Source: Arthrobacter gandavensis (lineage in GTDB: Bacteria > Actinomycetota > Actinomycetes > Actinomycetales > Micrococcaceae). Taken from it: a stretch of 64,000 nt of DNA. Position 1 is the first letter of the stretch; every line of letters starts with the position of its first letter. Of the stretch, positions 45,898-54,051 are shown piece after piece. Under the pieces are notes generated by a model, which saw only the letters and a list, made by a program, of their open reading frames with translations, had not been told where the DNA came from and searched no databases. The stretch covers positions 186,001 to 250,000 of the forward strand of contig NZ_JADKYW010000003.1 of the NCBI RefSeq assembly GCF_015355785.1, in the 5' to 3' direction. A program made the translations under genes and the position numbers.

Positions 45898-46141
45898 CCC
45901 AAAGCCACGACTTTCTCGGTATCCAGCACGGCGATTGCAACACCATGTTCATTGTTGCGTATGGGCGCCGTTCCGGACGCAACGTTACGCTGCAAAGCAA
46001 AGAATGGTCCGGATCCCCAAGTCCGGCGCAGCATATACGAAAGATACCCCGAAATTTGGATACAGGAACGGTTTCGAGGTCTCGTCGTTAGGTACACTTT
46101 ATCTGTCAGCTAGCTGTGAAGACCTCACCATAGGAGCACTA

Positions 46142-46282
46142 ATGAAGAAACTGGGCGCATCGCTTCTTCTCGCGGCAGCCATTACGGCTGTTGGAGTAGC
46201 CGCACCGGCGAACGCAGCACCGTCGTTCGGCAACAATAACGGCGGGACGGTTTCTCCGCTCGTCAATTGGTGGCCGCACTAG
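46142..46282 (+). CDS. Small exported peptide with double-Trp C-terminus
   Basis: A 46-residue protein with a strong AGGAG (46132-46136) five bases before the ATG. Residues 1-25 form a clear Sec signal peptide: KK, a 14-residue hydrophobic core and AxA cleavage (PANA before APSF). The mature part is only ~21 residues, Asn/Gly-rich then SPLVNWWPH. A -10-like TACACT lies at 46093-46098. A strong terminator begins 8 bases after the stop, so it is a one-gene transcript. The WW motif near the C-terminus recalls streptococcal XIP-type pheromones. The other option is a small surface or antimicrobial peptide. The family is not known to me. Confidence 0.75.
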   Translation: MKKLGASLLLAAAITAVGVAAPANAAPSFGNNNGGTVSPLVNWWPH

Positions 46283-46289
46283 GAAGCTG

Positions 46290-46327
46290 AATGCCGGGAC
46301 AATCGCAGATTGTCCCGGCATTTTCAG
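46290..46327 (+). terminator. Rho-independent terminator after the exported-peptide gene
   Basis: A perfect 15-bp stem (AATGCCGGGACAATC and its complement) with loop GCA, then TTCAGTT. It separates the peptide gene from deoC. Confidence 0.87.
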
Positions 46328-46423
46328 TTAACCGCCCAATTCGCACCGGCACTGTATCGGGAACCGGCGGGCGTTACCGGCCCGCATATGGGAGACTGGA
46401 GGACCAGTTTGGAAAGGACCGCC

Positions 46424-47131
46424 ATGCCCACGAACGCCGCGCCTGAAGAGACTCCGCAGACCGCGGATCTCGCCTCATACATCGACCACACCCTGCTCAA
46501 GCCGGAAGCTTCCCGCGAGGACATCCTGCGCGTCTGCGAAGAGGCAGCCCAGTACGGTTTCAAGTCGGTCTGCGTAAACCCGCTCTGGGTCTCGACAGTG
46601 CATACCGCATTGAAGGACTCCGGAGTGGACACCTGCTCCGTCATTGGTTTCCCCCTCGGAGCCACCACCACCGAGGTTAAAGTCTTCGAGGCCCAGGGTG
46701 CCCTGCAGGACGGCGCCGATGAGATCGACATGGTCATAGACATTGCCGCAGCCCGCCGGGGTGACCGCGAAACCCTGGTCCGGGACATCGCTTCCGTTGC
46801 GGAGGCCGTCCATGAGGCCGGCGGGATCCTCAAGGTCATCATCGAAACCGCGCTGCTCACCGACGAGCAGAAGGTCCTGGCATGCGAAGCTTCCGTGGAC
46901 GCCGGCGCGGACTTCGTGAAGACCTCCACCGGATTCAACGGCGGCGGCGCCACGGTTGCGGACGTTGCCCTGATGCGCCGCACGGTTGGCCCCGACCTGG
47001 GTGTAAAGGCTTCCGGCGGTGTCCGCAGCCGCGAGGATGCGCTGGCAATGATCGACGCCGGCGCCACGCGAATTGGAGCTAGCTCCGGAATCGCTATTGT
47101 TAAGGGTGGTAACGGCGGGTCCGGTTACTGA
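46424..47131 (+). CDS. deoC: Deoxyribose-phosphate aldolase
   Basis: The start ATG at 46424 is set by AAAGGA five bases upstream, giving 235 residues; the frame is open for 38 more codons upstream but that would run into the terminator. The enzyme splits 2-deoxyribose-5-P to acetaldehyde and glyceraldehyde-3-P. Landmarks are [59 protein letters not shown], the Schiff-base Lys in DFVKTSTGF and [13 protein letters not shown]. It completes the deoxynucleoside salvage set with punA and pmmB. Confidence 0.95.
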   Translation: MPTNAAPEETPQTADLASYIDHTLLKPEASREDILRVCEEAAQYGFKSVCVNPLWVSTVHTALKDSGVDTCSVIGFPLGATTTEVKVFEAQGALQDGADEIDMVIDIAAARRGDRETLVRDIASVAEAVHEAGGILKVIIETALLTDEQKVLACEASVDAGADFVKTSTGFNGGGATVADVALMRRTVGPDLGVKASGGVRSREDALAMIDAGATRIGASSGIAIVKGGNGGSGY

Positions 47132-47172
47132 TCCGTCCGCCGCTGAAAACTTTTTGAAACGGAGAAAATCCC

Positions 47173-47424
47173 ATGGCACGATCCACGGCCAAGCAGCCCA
47201 CGCACTCGGGCGAAGGACACCTGGCCTCGAACCTCGTCACCTTCATCGTCTTCTTCGGGCTCTTCCTCGCCTCGATCTACGCGCTGAACTGGCTGACCCT
47301 GGACGTGGTCTGGCCGATGGTGGTCTGCCTCGTCGTAGGTACGCTCGTCTACCTCATCCCCTTCATGATGGGCCGCTCGGACACCACCGTTGAGCTGGCC
47401 GAAGGAAAGTCGCACAACGAGTAA
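47173..47424 (+). CDS. Small two-helix membrane protein
   Basis: An 83-residue protein. A hydrophilic start (ARSTAKQPTHSGEGH) is followed by two membrane helices, LVTFIVFFGLFLASIYALNWL and VVWPMVVCLVVGTLVYLIPFMM, and a charged tail. GGAGA lies shortly before the ATG. It is 41 bp after deoC and before a strong terminator, so it is probably on the same transcript. I do not recognise the family; similar small membrane proteins are common in Arthrobacter-like genomes. Confidence 0.8.
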   Translation: MARSTAKQPTHSGEGHLASNLVTFIVFFGLFLASIYALNWLTLDVVWPMVVCLVVGTLVYLIPFMMGRSDTTVELAEGKSHNE

Positions 47425-47456
47425 GTAAGCGGCGGCCTGAAAGCCCATAGACAAAT

Positions 47457-47499
47457 AAGGACTGCACGCCCGGCATTGCCCGGCGTGCAGTCCTTTTTT
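47457..47499 (+). terminator. Strong Rho-independent terminator
   Basis: A perfect 14-bp stem (AAGGACTGCACGCC and its complement), 11-base loop and TTTTTT. It ends the deoC / small membrane protein transcript. Confidence 0.92.
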
Positions 47500-47560
47500 C
47501 GGGTAAAACCGAGCAGGAAACAAGTAGCAAGTACTCTTAGCACTTAGCCGGGGCCATTCT

Positions 47561-47573
47561 TAAAGTCGTCTCC
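47561..47573 (+). promoter_or_regulatory. -10 box of a likely leaderless transcript (46-residue membrane protein)
   Basis: TAAAGT (47561-47566) ends seven bases before the ATG at 47574. No ribosome site is present. Confidence 0.42.
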
Positions 47574-47714
47574 ATGAGCACAATACTGACACGCAGGCAA
47601 TGGCGCGCTGAGCGTATCCGCCAGCAGCGCTTCACCCGGTATTCCTACGCGGCGATAGCAGCCATGGTGCTGCTGGCTGCCATCGTCTTTGTCATTGCCA
47701 TCCAGCAGACGTAG
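47574..47714 (+). CDS. 46-residue single-span membrane protein
   Basis: A short frame, MSTILTRRQWRAERIRQQRF then a 22-residue hydrophobic helix (AAIAAMVLLAAIVFVIAIQ). The basic N-terminus and single helix are typical of small inner-membrane proteins. It lies between a strong terminator and the SIS gene end, and a -10-like box seven bases upstream suggests leaderless expression. No homologue comes to mind. It is plausible but unproven. Confidence 0.5.
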   Translation: MSTILTRRQWRAERIRQQRFTRYSYAAIAAMVLLAAIVFVIAIQQT

Positions 47715-47743
47715 AGCGTCCCAGGCCGGCCGGGACCGGCCCG

Positions 47744-48745
47744 CTAGGGCGACGGCTCAGCAGGGACCTGCGAGCTCCAGGAGTGTTCCGGATCCTTGGC
47801 GTACCAGTCCCAGGCAACCAGTTCCGGCACCAGCGTCTCCACCAGGGCAGCTACCAGCCACAGCTCCTGCCCCGGATAGGACACGGTAAGGGCTGCTTCG
47901 GGAAAGCCCTCTCCGACGGCGACAACCCGCGCACCGCGCGGCATCATCCAGTCCAGGGCCTGCTGGTCCCACCGCGATCCGGTAAAAACTAGCGCCGGAT
48001 AGTCGAGTGTCTTCGACAGATAGACATCCGCATGGGACCAGTCCCCCGTTTCACTGCCGTATGCCGGGCGGCGGGGAACCTCGCGGATCATCAGCGAACC
48101 CTGCGCCGCACTGGAGAACCGTTCGGCCGGTGCCAGCAGGAACGTACCGTCCCGGCCCAGGAGCAGTGCGGAGGCCTGCGGCAGCCACCGTTCCGAGGAG
48201 TCCAATACCGAGCGCACACCAAGCGCTGCACGCTGTGCCGCTTCCGCCAGCATCCCGTAGGAGGCACCGAAGCGTTCCAGCAGCGCAGCGATAACCAGCA
48301 GGGAATGCCTGAAGTTCCGGCAGGAAATGCCGGAGACTTCCTCCCCTGCGTTCATTGCAACCGTGAAGTCAGCCATAGCCGCAAGCGCAGACTCGGGCCT
48401 GTTGGTCACTGCCACCAGTCTTCCGGTGCCGCGGTAGCTTTCGGCCGCGGCCAGGACCTCGACGCTGGTGCCGGTCGCGGAGACAGCCACCACCAGCAGG
48501 TCCGGTGCCGGTGCCGGAAGCAGCGCCGTGCTTGCCAGTTCAACCTGGACGTTTACGCCGTCGGCACGTGCCTTCCGCGCAGCCGTGGCTGCCGCATAGG
48601 CGCTGGAGCCCATCCCCAGGATCAGGATGCGTCCGGCCGGGGGCAGCTCCGCCAGCCCGGGGTAACCGCCGTCAAGCAGTTCAGCCATACCGTCCAGGTA
48701 CTCCGGGACCTGCTGCAGGTCCTCTAGGAAGCGGGAGGTGTCCAC
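47744..48745 (-). CDS. SIS-domain sugar-phosphate isomerase-like protein
   Basis: A 333-residue protein with two SIS domains, like the isomerase half of GlmS. The first has ILILGMGSSAYAAATAARKA and VVAVSATGTSVEVLAAAE (phosphosugar Ser/Thr loop), then LVAVTNRPESALA; the second begins near FLLAPAERFSSAAQGSLMIREV. There is no glutaminase domain, so it might deaminate or isomerise glucosamine-6-P. The GTG start has AAGGAG five bases upstream and overlaps the kinase stop by 22 bp. Pairing with a glucosamine-kinase-type gene points to glucosamine use. Confidence 0.85.
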   Translation of the reverse strand: MDTSRFLEDLQQVPEYLDGMAELLDGGYPGLAELPPAGRILILGMGSSAYAAATAARKARADGVNVQVELASTALLPAPAPDLLVVAVSATGTSVEVLAAAESYRGTGRLVAVTNRPESALAAMADFTVAMNAGEEVSGISCRNFRHSLLVIAALLERFGASYGMLAEAAQRAALGVRSVLDSSERWLPQASALLLGRDGTFLLAPAERFSSAAQGSLMIREVPRRPAYGSETGDWSHADVYLSKTLDYPALVFTGSRWDQQALDWMMPRGARVVAVGEGFPEAALTVSYPGQELWLVAALVETLVPELVAWDWYAKDPEHSWSSQVPAEPSP

Positions 48746-49944
48746 ACGGGCTCCTTCGTCTGTGGGGTGCGGGAAAGGTCCCGCCGGAAACGGTAGGTGA
48801 CGGCGCCGTCGGCCGCATATTGCCAGCGCGGCAAATAGCGGTGGGCGTAGATGAGTTCGCGCAGCAGCTGCTCCGCGATGAGGCCGGGCAGCACGGCTTC
48901 GTCCAGCAGGTCCGGGAAGCCAGACTCGGCGGCAGCGCAGTGGTAGGCCTGGACAAGCTCTGCTTGCGCCTCCGAGGCCCAGCCGTAGAGCCGGTCCAGT
49001 GACCGCGGATCGTCAGCCTGCAGGCGCCTGGCAGCCACCGAGGCCACCATGTCCAGGCTGGCGGCCAAATGTGCGACGTCGCGGGCGGCGGTATCGGGCC
49101 GGTCCCGCTCGGCGGCGGGCTGCTGGGGATCGCCGTCGAAATCAAGCAGCCAGTACTTGCCCTCCGAGCGCAGCACCTGTCCCACGTGCAGGTCTCCGTG
49201 CAGGTCGAAGGCCGGCGCAGCGGTCTCGGGGATGCTTGCCAGCAGGTCTCGCAGGTGCCCGGCCCTGTTCTCCAGCCGCGTCCCGGCGTCGCCGTCCGTG
49301 AGAGCCAGGGCAGCGTCCAGCACGCCGTTGGCCCGGGCCCGGGCCTCGGCCGCCCCCGGCGCCGGCAGCGGATCGGCAGCGAAGAGTGCGGCATGCACTT
49401 CGGCAGTGAGCCGGCCAAGGGCGGCCGGGAAGTCCGGCTGCGCCCCGCCGCGGAACCAGTCAACGACGTCGCCGGCGGCCCAGGTCCAGCCATCATCCGC
49501 GTCCGGTATCAGCGCACTAAGCAGCGCCAGGGTGCCGCGGCCCCGCTCCGGGTGCTCCCATTCCAGTGAACCGTAGTAGCCGGGCACGGAGTCCACGCCG
49601 GCATCTGCCAGCCGCGCCAGCAGGCGGGCAGAACGGTCGGCACCTGACCACTGGCGCACCAGCTTGATGATCTTGTCCCCGCCGATTACCACCGACAGAT
49701 TGGTCATATCCACGCTGACGGCTGCTTCCTCCAGTCCGTCGCCGGCGGGCAGCCGGGTACGCACCGCGTGGAGCTCTCCTGCAGAGGCCGTGAGCGAACT
49801 CGTCGCTCCTGCCAGCACGGCAGCGGCGAAGTCTCCAGCCAGGCCCGTGCCTGCCGTTGCCGGAAGTCCGCGTGAGTCGAGCATGGAAAGGACACCGTCC
49901 GGCTGCAGTCGCATAGTGCCGTGCACGGCCTTCACTGAATCCAT
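48724..49944 (-). CDS. Glucosamine kinase-family (maltokinase-like) phosphotransferase
   Basis: A 406-residue aminoglycoside-phosphotransferase-fold kinase. The N-terminal cap has DKIIKLVRQW (ATP Lys). The catalytic part has FDLHGDLHVGQVLRSEGKYWLLDFDGDP, that is the HGD loop and metal DFDG. Near the C-terminus EQLLRELIYAHRYLPRWQYAADG resembles the substrate-binding signature I remember for the actinobacterial glucosamine kinase family, first described from Streptacidiphilus jiangxiensis. It would make glucosamine-6-P. It is translated with the SIS gene and is divergent from the ABC transporter. The signature is from memory, so trehalose-pathway maltokinase remains the alternative. Confidence 0.8.
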   Translation of the reverse strand: MDSVKAVHGTMRLQPDGVLSMLDSRGLPATAGTGLAGDFAAAVLAGATSSLTASAGELHAVRTRLPAGDGLEEAAVSVDMTNLSVVIGGDKIIKLVRQWSGADRSARLLARLADAGVDSVPGYYGSLEWEHPERGRGTLALLSALIPDADDGWTWAAGDVVDWFRGGAQPDFPAALGRLTAEVHAALFAADPLPAPGAAEARARANGVLDAALALTDGDAGTRLENRAGHLRDLLASIPETAAPAFDLHGDLHVGQVLRSEGKYWLLDFDGDPQQPAAERDRPDTAARDVAHLAASLDMVASVAARRLQADDPRSLDRLYGWASEAQAELVQAYHCAAAESGFPDLLDEAVLPGLIAEQLLRELIYAHRYLPRWQYAADGAVTYRFRRDLSRTPQTKEPVWTPPAS

Positions 49945-50019
49945 GAAACAACCTTTGCATTCCTTGCATGCAGGTTCAAGGACAGATTGTTAAATGCTTG
50001 TTACGGCCAAAAATAAGCG

Positions 50020-50047
50020 TTGTATTCCTTGAAGCTCAATGTAAAGA
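50020..50047 (+). promoter_or_regulatory. Possible promoter of the ABC transporter operon
   Basis: TTGTAT (50020-50025) and TAAAGA (50042-50047) are 16 bp apart, in an A/T-rich 161-bp spacer between divergent genes. The repeated words CATTCCTTGCATGC and GTATTCCTTGAAGC (49957 and 50022 area) might be regulator sites. Confidence 0.35.
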
Positions 50048-50105
50048 TCAATGCAGCACCCATCCGGAGTGTGATCGACCACACAGCGCACGAGTAGGAG
50101 CCATC

Positions 50106-51197
50106 GTGAGTTTCCAGCGCGTTTCACGGACCGCCGCCGTAGCAGCAACAGCGGTCCTTGCTCTGTCGGCCTGCGGCGGAGGAAGCGGGTCCGCGGACCT
50201 GGATCCCGACGCCGACCTCAGTGAGCAGAAGCTGGTAGTCGGCATCTGGGCCGACTACTATCCCGAGGATCTTGCCGAGACCTTCGAAGCGGAGACGGGC
50301 GTTCCCGTCCAGATTGTGCACCATGCAACGAACGAAGAGATCATGGCCAAATTGACGGCCGGCGGAGACTCCGGAATCGACGTCGCGTTCGTCTCCGGCC
50401 AGTACGCCCAGGCCCTCAACGAAGGCGGAATGCTCCAGGAACTGGACCACTCCCTCATCCCCAACATCGAGAACCTTTATCCAGAGGCCATGGAAATGGC
50501 CTACGACGACGGCAACACCTTCTCCCTTCCCTATGCCTGGGGAACCACCGGTCTCTGCTACCGCTCGGACCTGCTGCCGGCGGAGCCCACCTCCTGGACC
50601 GAGCTGCTGGAGCCGGCGGCAGACATCGCCGGCAAAACCACCATGCTCTCCACCGAACGCTGGATGGCGCTGCCTGCCCTCAAGGCACTGGGTTATTCGG
50701 TGAACTCGGAAGATCCGGGCGAGCTGGAGGCCGTGAAGGAACAGCTCACTGCCACCAAGCCCACCCTGCTGTCCTTCGATGACACCACCTTCTACTCCAA
50801 GCTGGTCACCGGCGAGGCAGTGCTGACCGAGGCCTGGGACGGCTGGTGCAACTACGGCATTGCCGAGGACCCAAACATCAAGTTCACCGTTCCGGAAGAA
50901 GGCAGCGATCTTTGGGTGGACACGATGACGGTGCTGAAGTCCTCTCAGAACAAGGAGGCGGCAATGGCGTTCCTGAACTACGTGCTTGAGCCGGAGGTCC
51001 ACTCCTGGGCCGCGGAGAACATCCTCTACAAGGTGCCGAATAAAGCCGCCATGGAGGCACTGGACCCGGAACTGCTGGCCACGTACCCGAACCTTGCCAT
51101 GACCCCTGCCGAACTGGCGAAGCAGGAAGTGATTGTCGACCTGGGTGACTACAGCACTGAGTACACCCGGCTCGCCACGGAAATCTCCGCGAAGTAG
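50106..51197 (+). CDS. Polyamine-type ABC transporter substrate-binding lipoprotein
   Basis: A GTG start at 50106 is set by AGGAG five bases upstream (363 residues); the frame is open further upstream without a ribosome site. The lipoprotein signal is short, with lipobox LSAC and Cys23. The rest is a PotD/PotF-type periplasmic-binding fold: KLVVGIWADYYPEDLAETFEAETGVPVQ, SLPYAWGTTGLCYRSD, and ALTEAWDGWCNYGI-like pocket residues. PotD relatives bind putrescine or spermidine; here the ligand could be another amine, such as an amino sugar, given the neighbouring kinase. Confidence 0.87.
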   Translation: MSFQRVSRTAAVAATAVLALSACGGGSGSADLDPDADLSEQKLVVGIWADYYPEDLAETFEAETGVPVQIVHHATNEEIMAKLTAGGDSGIDVAFVSGQYAQALNEGGMLQELDHSLIPNIENLYPEAMEMAYDDGNTFSLPYAWGTTGLCYRSDLLPAEPTSWTELLEPAADIAGKTTMLSTERWMALPALKALGYSVNSEDPGELEAVKEQLTATKPTLLSFDDTTFYSKLVTGEAVLTEAWDGWCNYGIAEDPNIKFTVPEEGSDLWVDTMTVLKSSQNKEAAMAFLNYVLEPEVHSWAAENILYKVPNKAAMEALDPELLATYPNLAMTPAELAKQEVIVDLGDYSTEYTRLATEISAK

Positions 51198-51203
51198 CTT
51201 CCC

Positions 51204-52106
51204 GTGCCCGCCCTTCGCTACGCATCCTCCGGCGCCGCCTGGCGCCGGAGGATGGCCGGTTTTCCGATCCTCGGACCCGGCGTCCTGTTCCTGTTTGTGC
51301 TGGCGGTCCTGCCCGTGGCACTCGTTACCGTCTATGCGTTCTTCGAGCGCGGCCGGTTTGGCGGCGTCGAGTACAACTTTACGCTGGACAACTTCATCCG
51401 GCTGGCCGACCCGCTCTATCTGGGCGTGGTGCTGAAATCCATCGTCATCGCCGGGGCCGCCACCGGGATTGCCCTGCTGATCGGTTACCCGGCGGCCCTG
51501 TTCATCGCCCGGCTGCCCAAACGGTGGCGCACCCTGGCGCTGATAGCGGTGCTGCTTCCCTTTTGGACGAACTTCCTGATCCGCACCTACGCGTGGATCC
51601 TGCTGCTGAACAACGCCGGCTGGATCAACCAGGGCCTGCAGGCCCTCGGCATCACCGCCGAACCGGTGGCAATGCTGTACACCGAACCGGCCGTCGTCGT
51701 CGGGCTGGTCTACATGTACCTGCCGCTGATGATCCTGCCGCTGTACGCGTCGCTGTCCTCGCAGGACGCGCAGCTCACCGAAGCGGCCACCAACTTAGGC
51801 TCCTCCCCGTTCCGGGTGTTCCGCACCATTACGCTGCCGCTCTCCGCGCCGGGGGCGCTGACCGGCTGCATCTTCGTGTTCGTTCCCGCGATGGGCAATT
51901 TCATTATTCCGGAGCTGATCGGCGGCGGTAAGACCGTGCTGATCGGCAACCTCATCCGCGACCAGTTCCTCAAGGCGCGCGACTGGCCCTTCGGGGCGGC
52001 GCTGGCACTGGTCATGACGGCGTTCCTGGTGCTCCTGCTGATCCTCCAGCAGCGCGCGTCCCGCGCGGTCAGCGAAGGCAAGACCCCGCGGAAGGCGGAC
52101 GCATGA
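51204..52106 (+). CDS. ABC transporter permease, PotB type
   Basis: A 300-residue inner-membrane protein with a GTG start seven bases after the binding-protein stop. About six helices; the cytoplasmic coupling (EAA) loop reads LTEAATNLGSSPFRVFRTITLPLSAPG. Other PotB-like parts are FLIRTYAWILLLNNAGWIN and IGYPAALFIARLP. It overlaps the next permease gene by ATGA (52103-52106). It forms the channel with the following PotC-type protein. Confidence 0.92.
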   Translation: MPALRYASSGAAWRRRMAGFPILGPGVLFLFVLAVLPVALVTVYAFFERGRFGGVEYNFTLDNFIRLADPLYLGVVLKSIVIAGAATGIALLIGYPAALFIARLPKRWRTLALIAVLLPFWTNFLIRTYAWILLLNNAGWINQGLQALGITAEPVAMLYTEPAVVVGLVYMYLPLMILPLYASLSSQDAQLTEAATNLGSSPFRVFRTITLPLSAPGALTGCIFVFVPAMGNFIIPELIGGGKTVLIGNLIRDQFLKARDWPFGAALALVMTAFLVLLLILQQRASRAVSEGKTPRKADA

Positions 52107-52936
52107 GCACGCTCGCACCCGGCCGGAGGGCCGCAGGGAAAGACGTACGACGCCGGAGCGCGCGGCGCTGGCGCGGCTGGCACCTGAAGGTACCGTTTTG
52201 GGCCGCGATCGGCTTCCTCTACCTCCCGATCCTCGTAGTCACGGCCATGTCCTTCAACGCGTCCTCCAACCTCTTCTCCTGGTCAGGTTTCTCGCTGAAG
52301 TGGTACGCGGAGGTCTTCCGGTCCCCGGAGATCCTTGCATCCCTGGGCAACACCCTGGTGGTGGCCGCGGCTGCAGCCGTGCTGGCCACCGTGCTGGGCA
52401 CGCTCACCGCCGTCGGCATCCACCGCTACACCAAGGGCGGGCTGATCCGGGCGATCGCCATCGCTCCGGCGATGCTCCCGGACCTGCTGCTGGCCATCGG
52501 CCTGCTGAGTCTCTTCACACTGCTGAATTTCACCCTGGGCCTGCTCTCGGTGATCCTGGCGCACACCGTGTTCGCCATGGCCTTCGTGACCGCGATTGTC
52601 CTGGCCCGGCTGGCGCAGGTTGACCCGTCCCTCGAAGAAGCCTCCCGGGACCTGGGCGCAACCCCGTCGCGGACGCTGCTGAAGGTGACTGTTCCGCAGC
52701 TCGGGCCGGCGATCGTCTCCGGCGGGCTGCTGGCTTTCACGCTTTCGCTGGACGAATTCGTGATCGCGTTCTTCACCACCAGCCCCACCGTCTCCACCCT
52801 GCCCATCAACATTTACTCGATGGTGCGCTTCGGCGTCTCCCCCGAAATCAATGCCCTCGCCACCATGCTGCTGGGCCTGACCGTCCTGGCGGTCCTGGGC
52901 ACGCAGCGCCTGACCAAGATTGCGGATTCACTATGA
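52103..52936 (+). CDS. ABC transporter permease, PotC type
   Basis: A 277-residue permease with a basic N-terminal stretch before helix 1 (VPFWAAIGFLYLPILVVTAMSFN). The coupling loop is LEEASRDLGATPSRTLLKVTVPQLGP, and LDEFVIAFFTTSPTVSTLPINIYSMVRFGVSPEINA is typical of PotC. It overlaps both the PotB-type and the ATPase gene by ATGA, showing a tightly coupled operon. Confidence 0.93.
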   Translation: MSTLAPGRRAAGKDVRRRSARRWRGWHLKVPFWAAIGFLYLPILVVTAMSFNASSNLFSWSGFSLKWYAEVFRSPEILASLGNTLVVAAAAAVLATVLGTLTAVGIHRYTKGGLIRAIAIAPAMLPDLLLAIGLLSLFTLLNFTLGLLSVILAHTVFAMAFVTAIVLARLAQVDPSLEEASRDLGATPSRTLLKVTVPQLGPAIVSGGLLAFTLSLDEFVIAFFTTSPTVSTLPINIYSMVRFGVSPEINALATMLLGLTVLAVLGTQRLTKIADSL

Positions 52937-54051
52937 CCACCGGACACGCTCCCTCCCCCGCGGACCAGCCGCTGCTGCAGCTGCGTTCCCTCAGCCACAG
53001 CTACGGCGCCGTCCAGGCGCTGCACGGGATTGATCTGGACATTGCCGGCAATGAGTTCTTCGCCCTGCTGGGCCCTTCCGGCTGCGGCAAGAGCACCCTG
53101 CTGCGCTCCATCGCCGGGTTTGAGACGCCCGCTGAAGGCGAGATCCTGCTCGACGGCGAACCGCTGACCGCGCTGCCGGCACACCGGCGGCCGGTGAACA
53201 TGATGTTCCAGTCCTATGCCCTGTTCCCCCACCTCTCCGTGGAGAAGAACGTGGCCTACGGCCTGGAGGTGGAAGGCCTGGCCAAGGCCGAAGTCCACCG
53301 CCGGGTGGGCGAGGCGCTTGAAACCATCGGGCTGACCAAATTCGCCAAGCGGCGCCCCGGACAGCTCTCCGGCGGTCAGCGCCAGCGTGTGGCCCTGGCC
53401 CGGGCCATCGTGAAGCGTCCGCGCCTGCTGCTGCTGGATGAACCGCTCTCCGCCCTGGACCGGAAGGTCCGGGCGGAAATGCAGCTTGAACTCAAGCGCC
53501 TCCAGCATGAAGCCGGCATGACGTTCGTAGTGGTCACCCATGACCAGGAAGAAGCCATGTCCATGGCGGACCGGGTGGCGGTACTCAACGGCGGCCGGCT
53601 GGAACAGGTTGACACCCCGGTGGCGCTCTACGCCGCACCCCGGACCCGGTTCGTGGCCGACTTCATCGGCACCGCGAACCTGATCGACGGCACCGCCGCC
53701 GCCGGCGGCATCCTGCTGGACAACGGGCTGGTGGTCGCCGCGGAGCATACGATCCCCGCCGGAACCGCAGCCACCGCCGTCGTACGCCCGGAAGACGTGG
53801 CACTGGCGGCACCCGGCACCGGCACGCTGTCCGGAACCGTGGTGGATACGTTCTTCCTCGGCGGCACTTCCACCGTGTCGGTACAGGTGCCCGGGCTGAC
53901 GGTACCCTTCACCTGCAATGTGAGGGCCGTCGAGGTTCCGCGGCGCGGATCACAGGTGGGTTTGGTCATCGACGCGGCCAGAACCGTAGCCGTGAAGGAT
54001 GACCGCGCGGACTCCCGCCACGGCGCCGCTCAGGAAACGGTCAGCTCATGA
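52933..54051 (+). CDS. ABC transporter ATPase, PotA type
   Basis: A 372-residue ATPase. Walker A LLGPSGCGKSTLL, signature LSGGQRQRVALARAI, Walker B LLLLDEPLSALD and the switch His in VVVTHDQEEAMSMAD are complete. The C-terminal ~110 residues form a TOBE-type regulatory domain (PEDVALAAPGTGTLSGTVVDTFFLGG). Its 3' end overlaps the convergent TetR gene by 22 bp. With the two permeases and the lipoprotein it makes a full importer. Confidence 0.94.
   Translation: MTTGHAPSPADQPLLQLRSLSHSYGAVQALHGIDLDIAGNEFFALLGPSGCGKSTLLRSIAGFETPAEGEILLDGEPLTALPAHRRPVNMMFQSYALFPHLSVEKNVAYGLEVEGLAKAEVHRRVGEALETIGLTKFAKRRPGQLSGGQRQRVALARAIVKRPRLLLLDEPLSALDRKVRAEMQLELKRLQHEAGMTFVVVTHDQEEAMSMADRVAVLNGGRLEQVDTPVALYAAPRTRFVADFIGTANLIDGTAAAGGILLDNGLVVAAEHTIPAGTAATAVVRPEDVALAAPGTGTLSGTVVDTFFLGGTSTVSVQVPGLTVPFTCNVRAVEVPRRGSQVGLVIDAARTVAVKDDRADSRHGAAQETVSS

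Noticed and set aside
45641-46141. Long upstream extension of the exported-peptide frame
   Set aside because: It overlaps the TPR gene, and the ATG at 46142 has a strong ribosome site and starts a perfect signal peptide.
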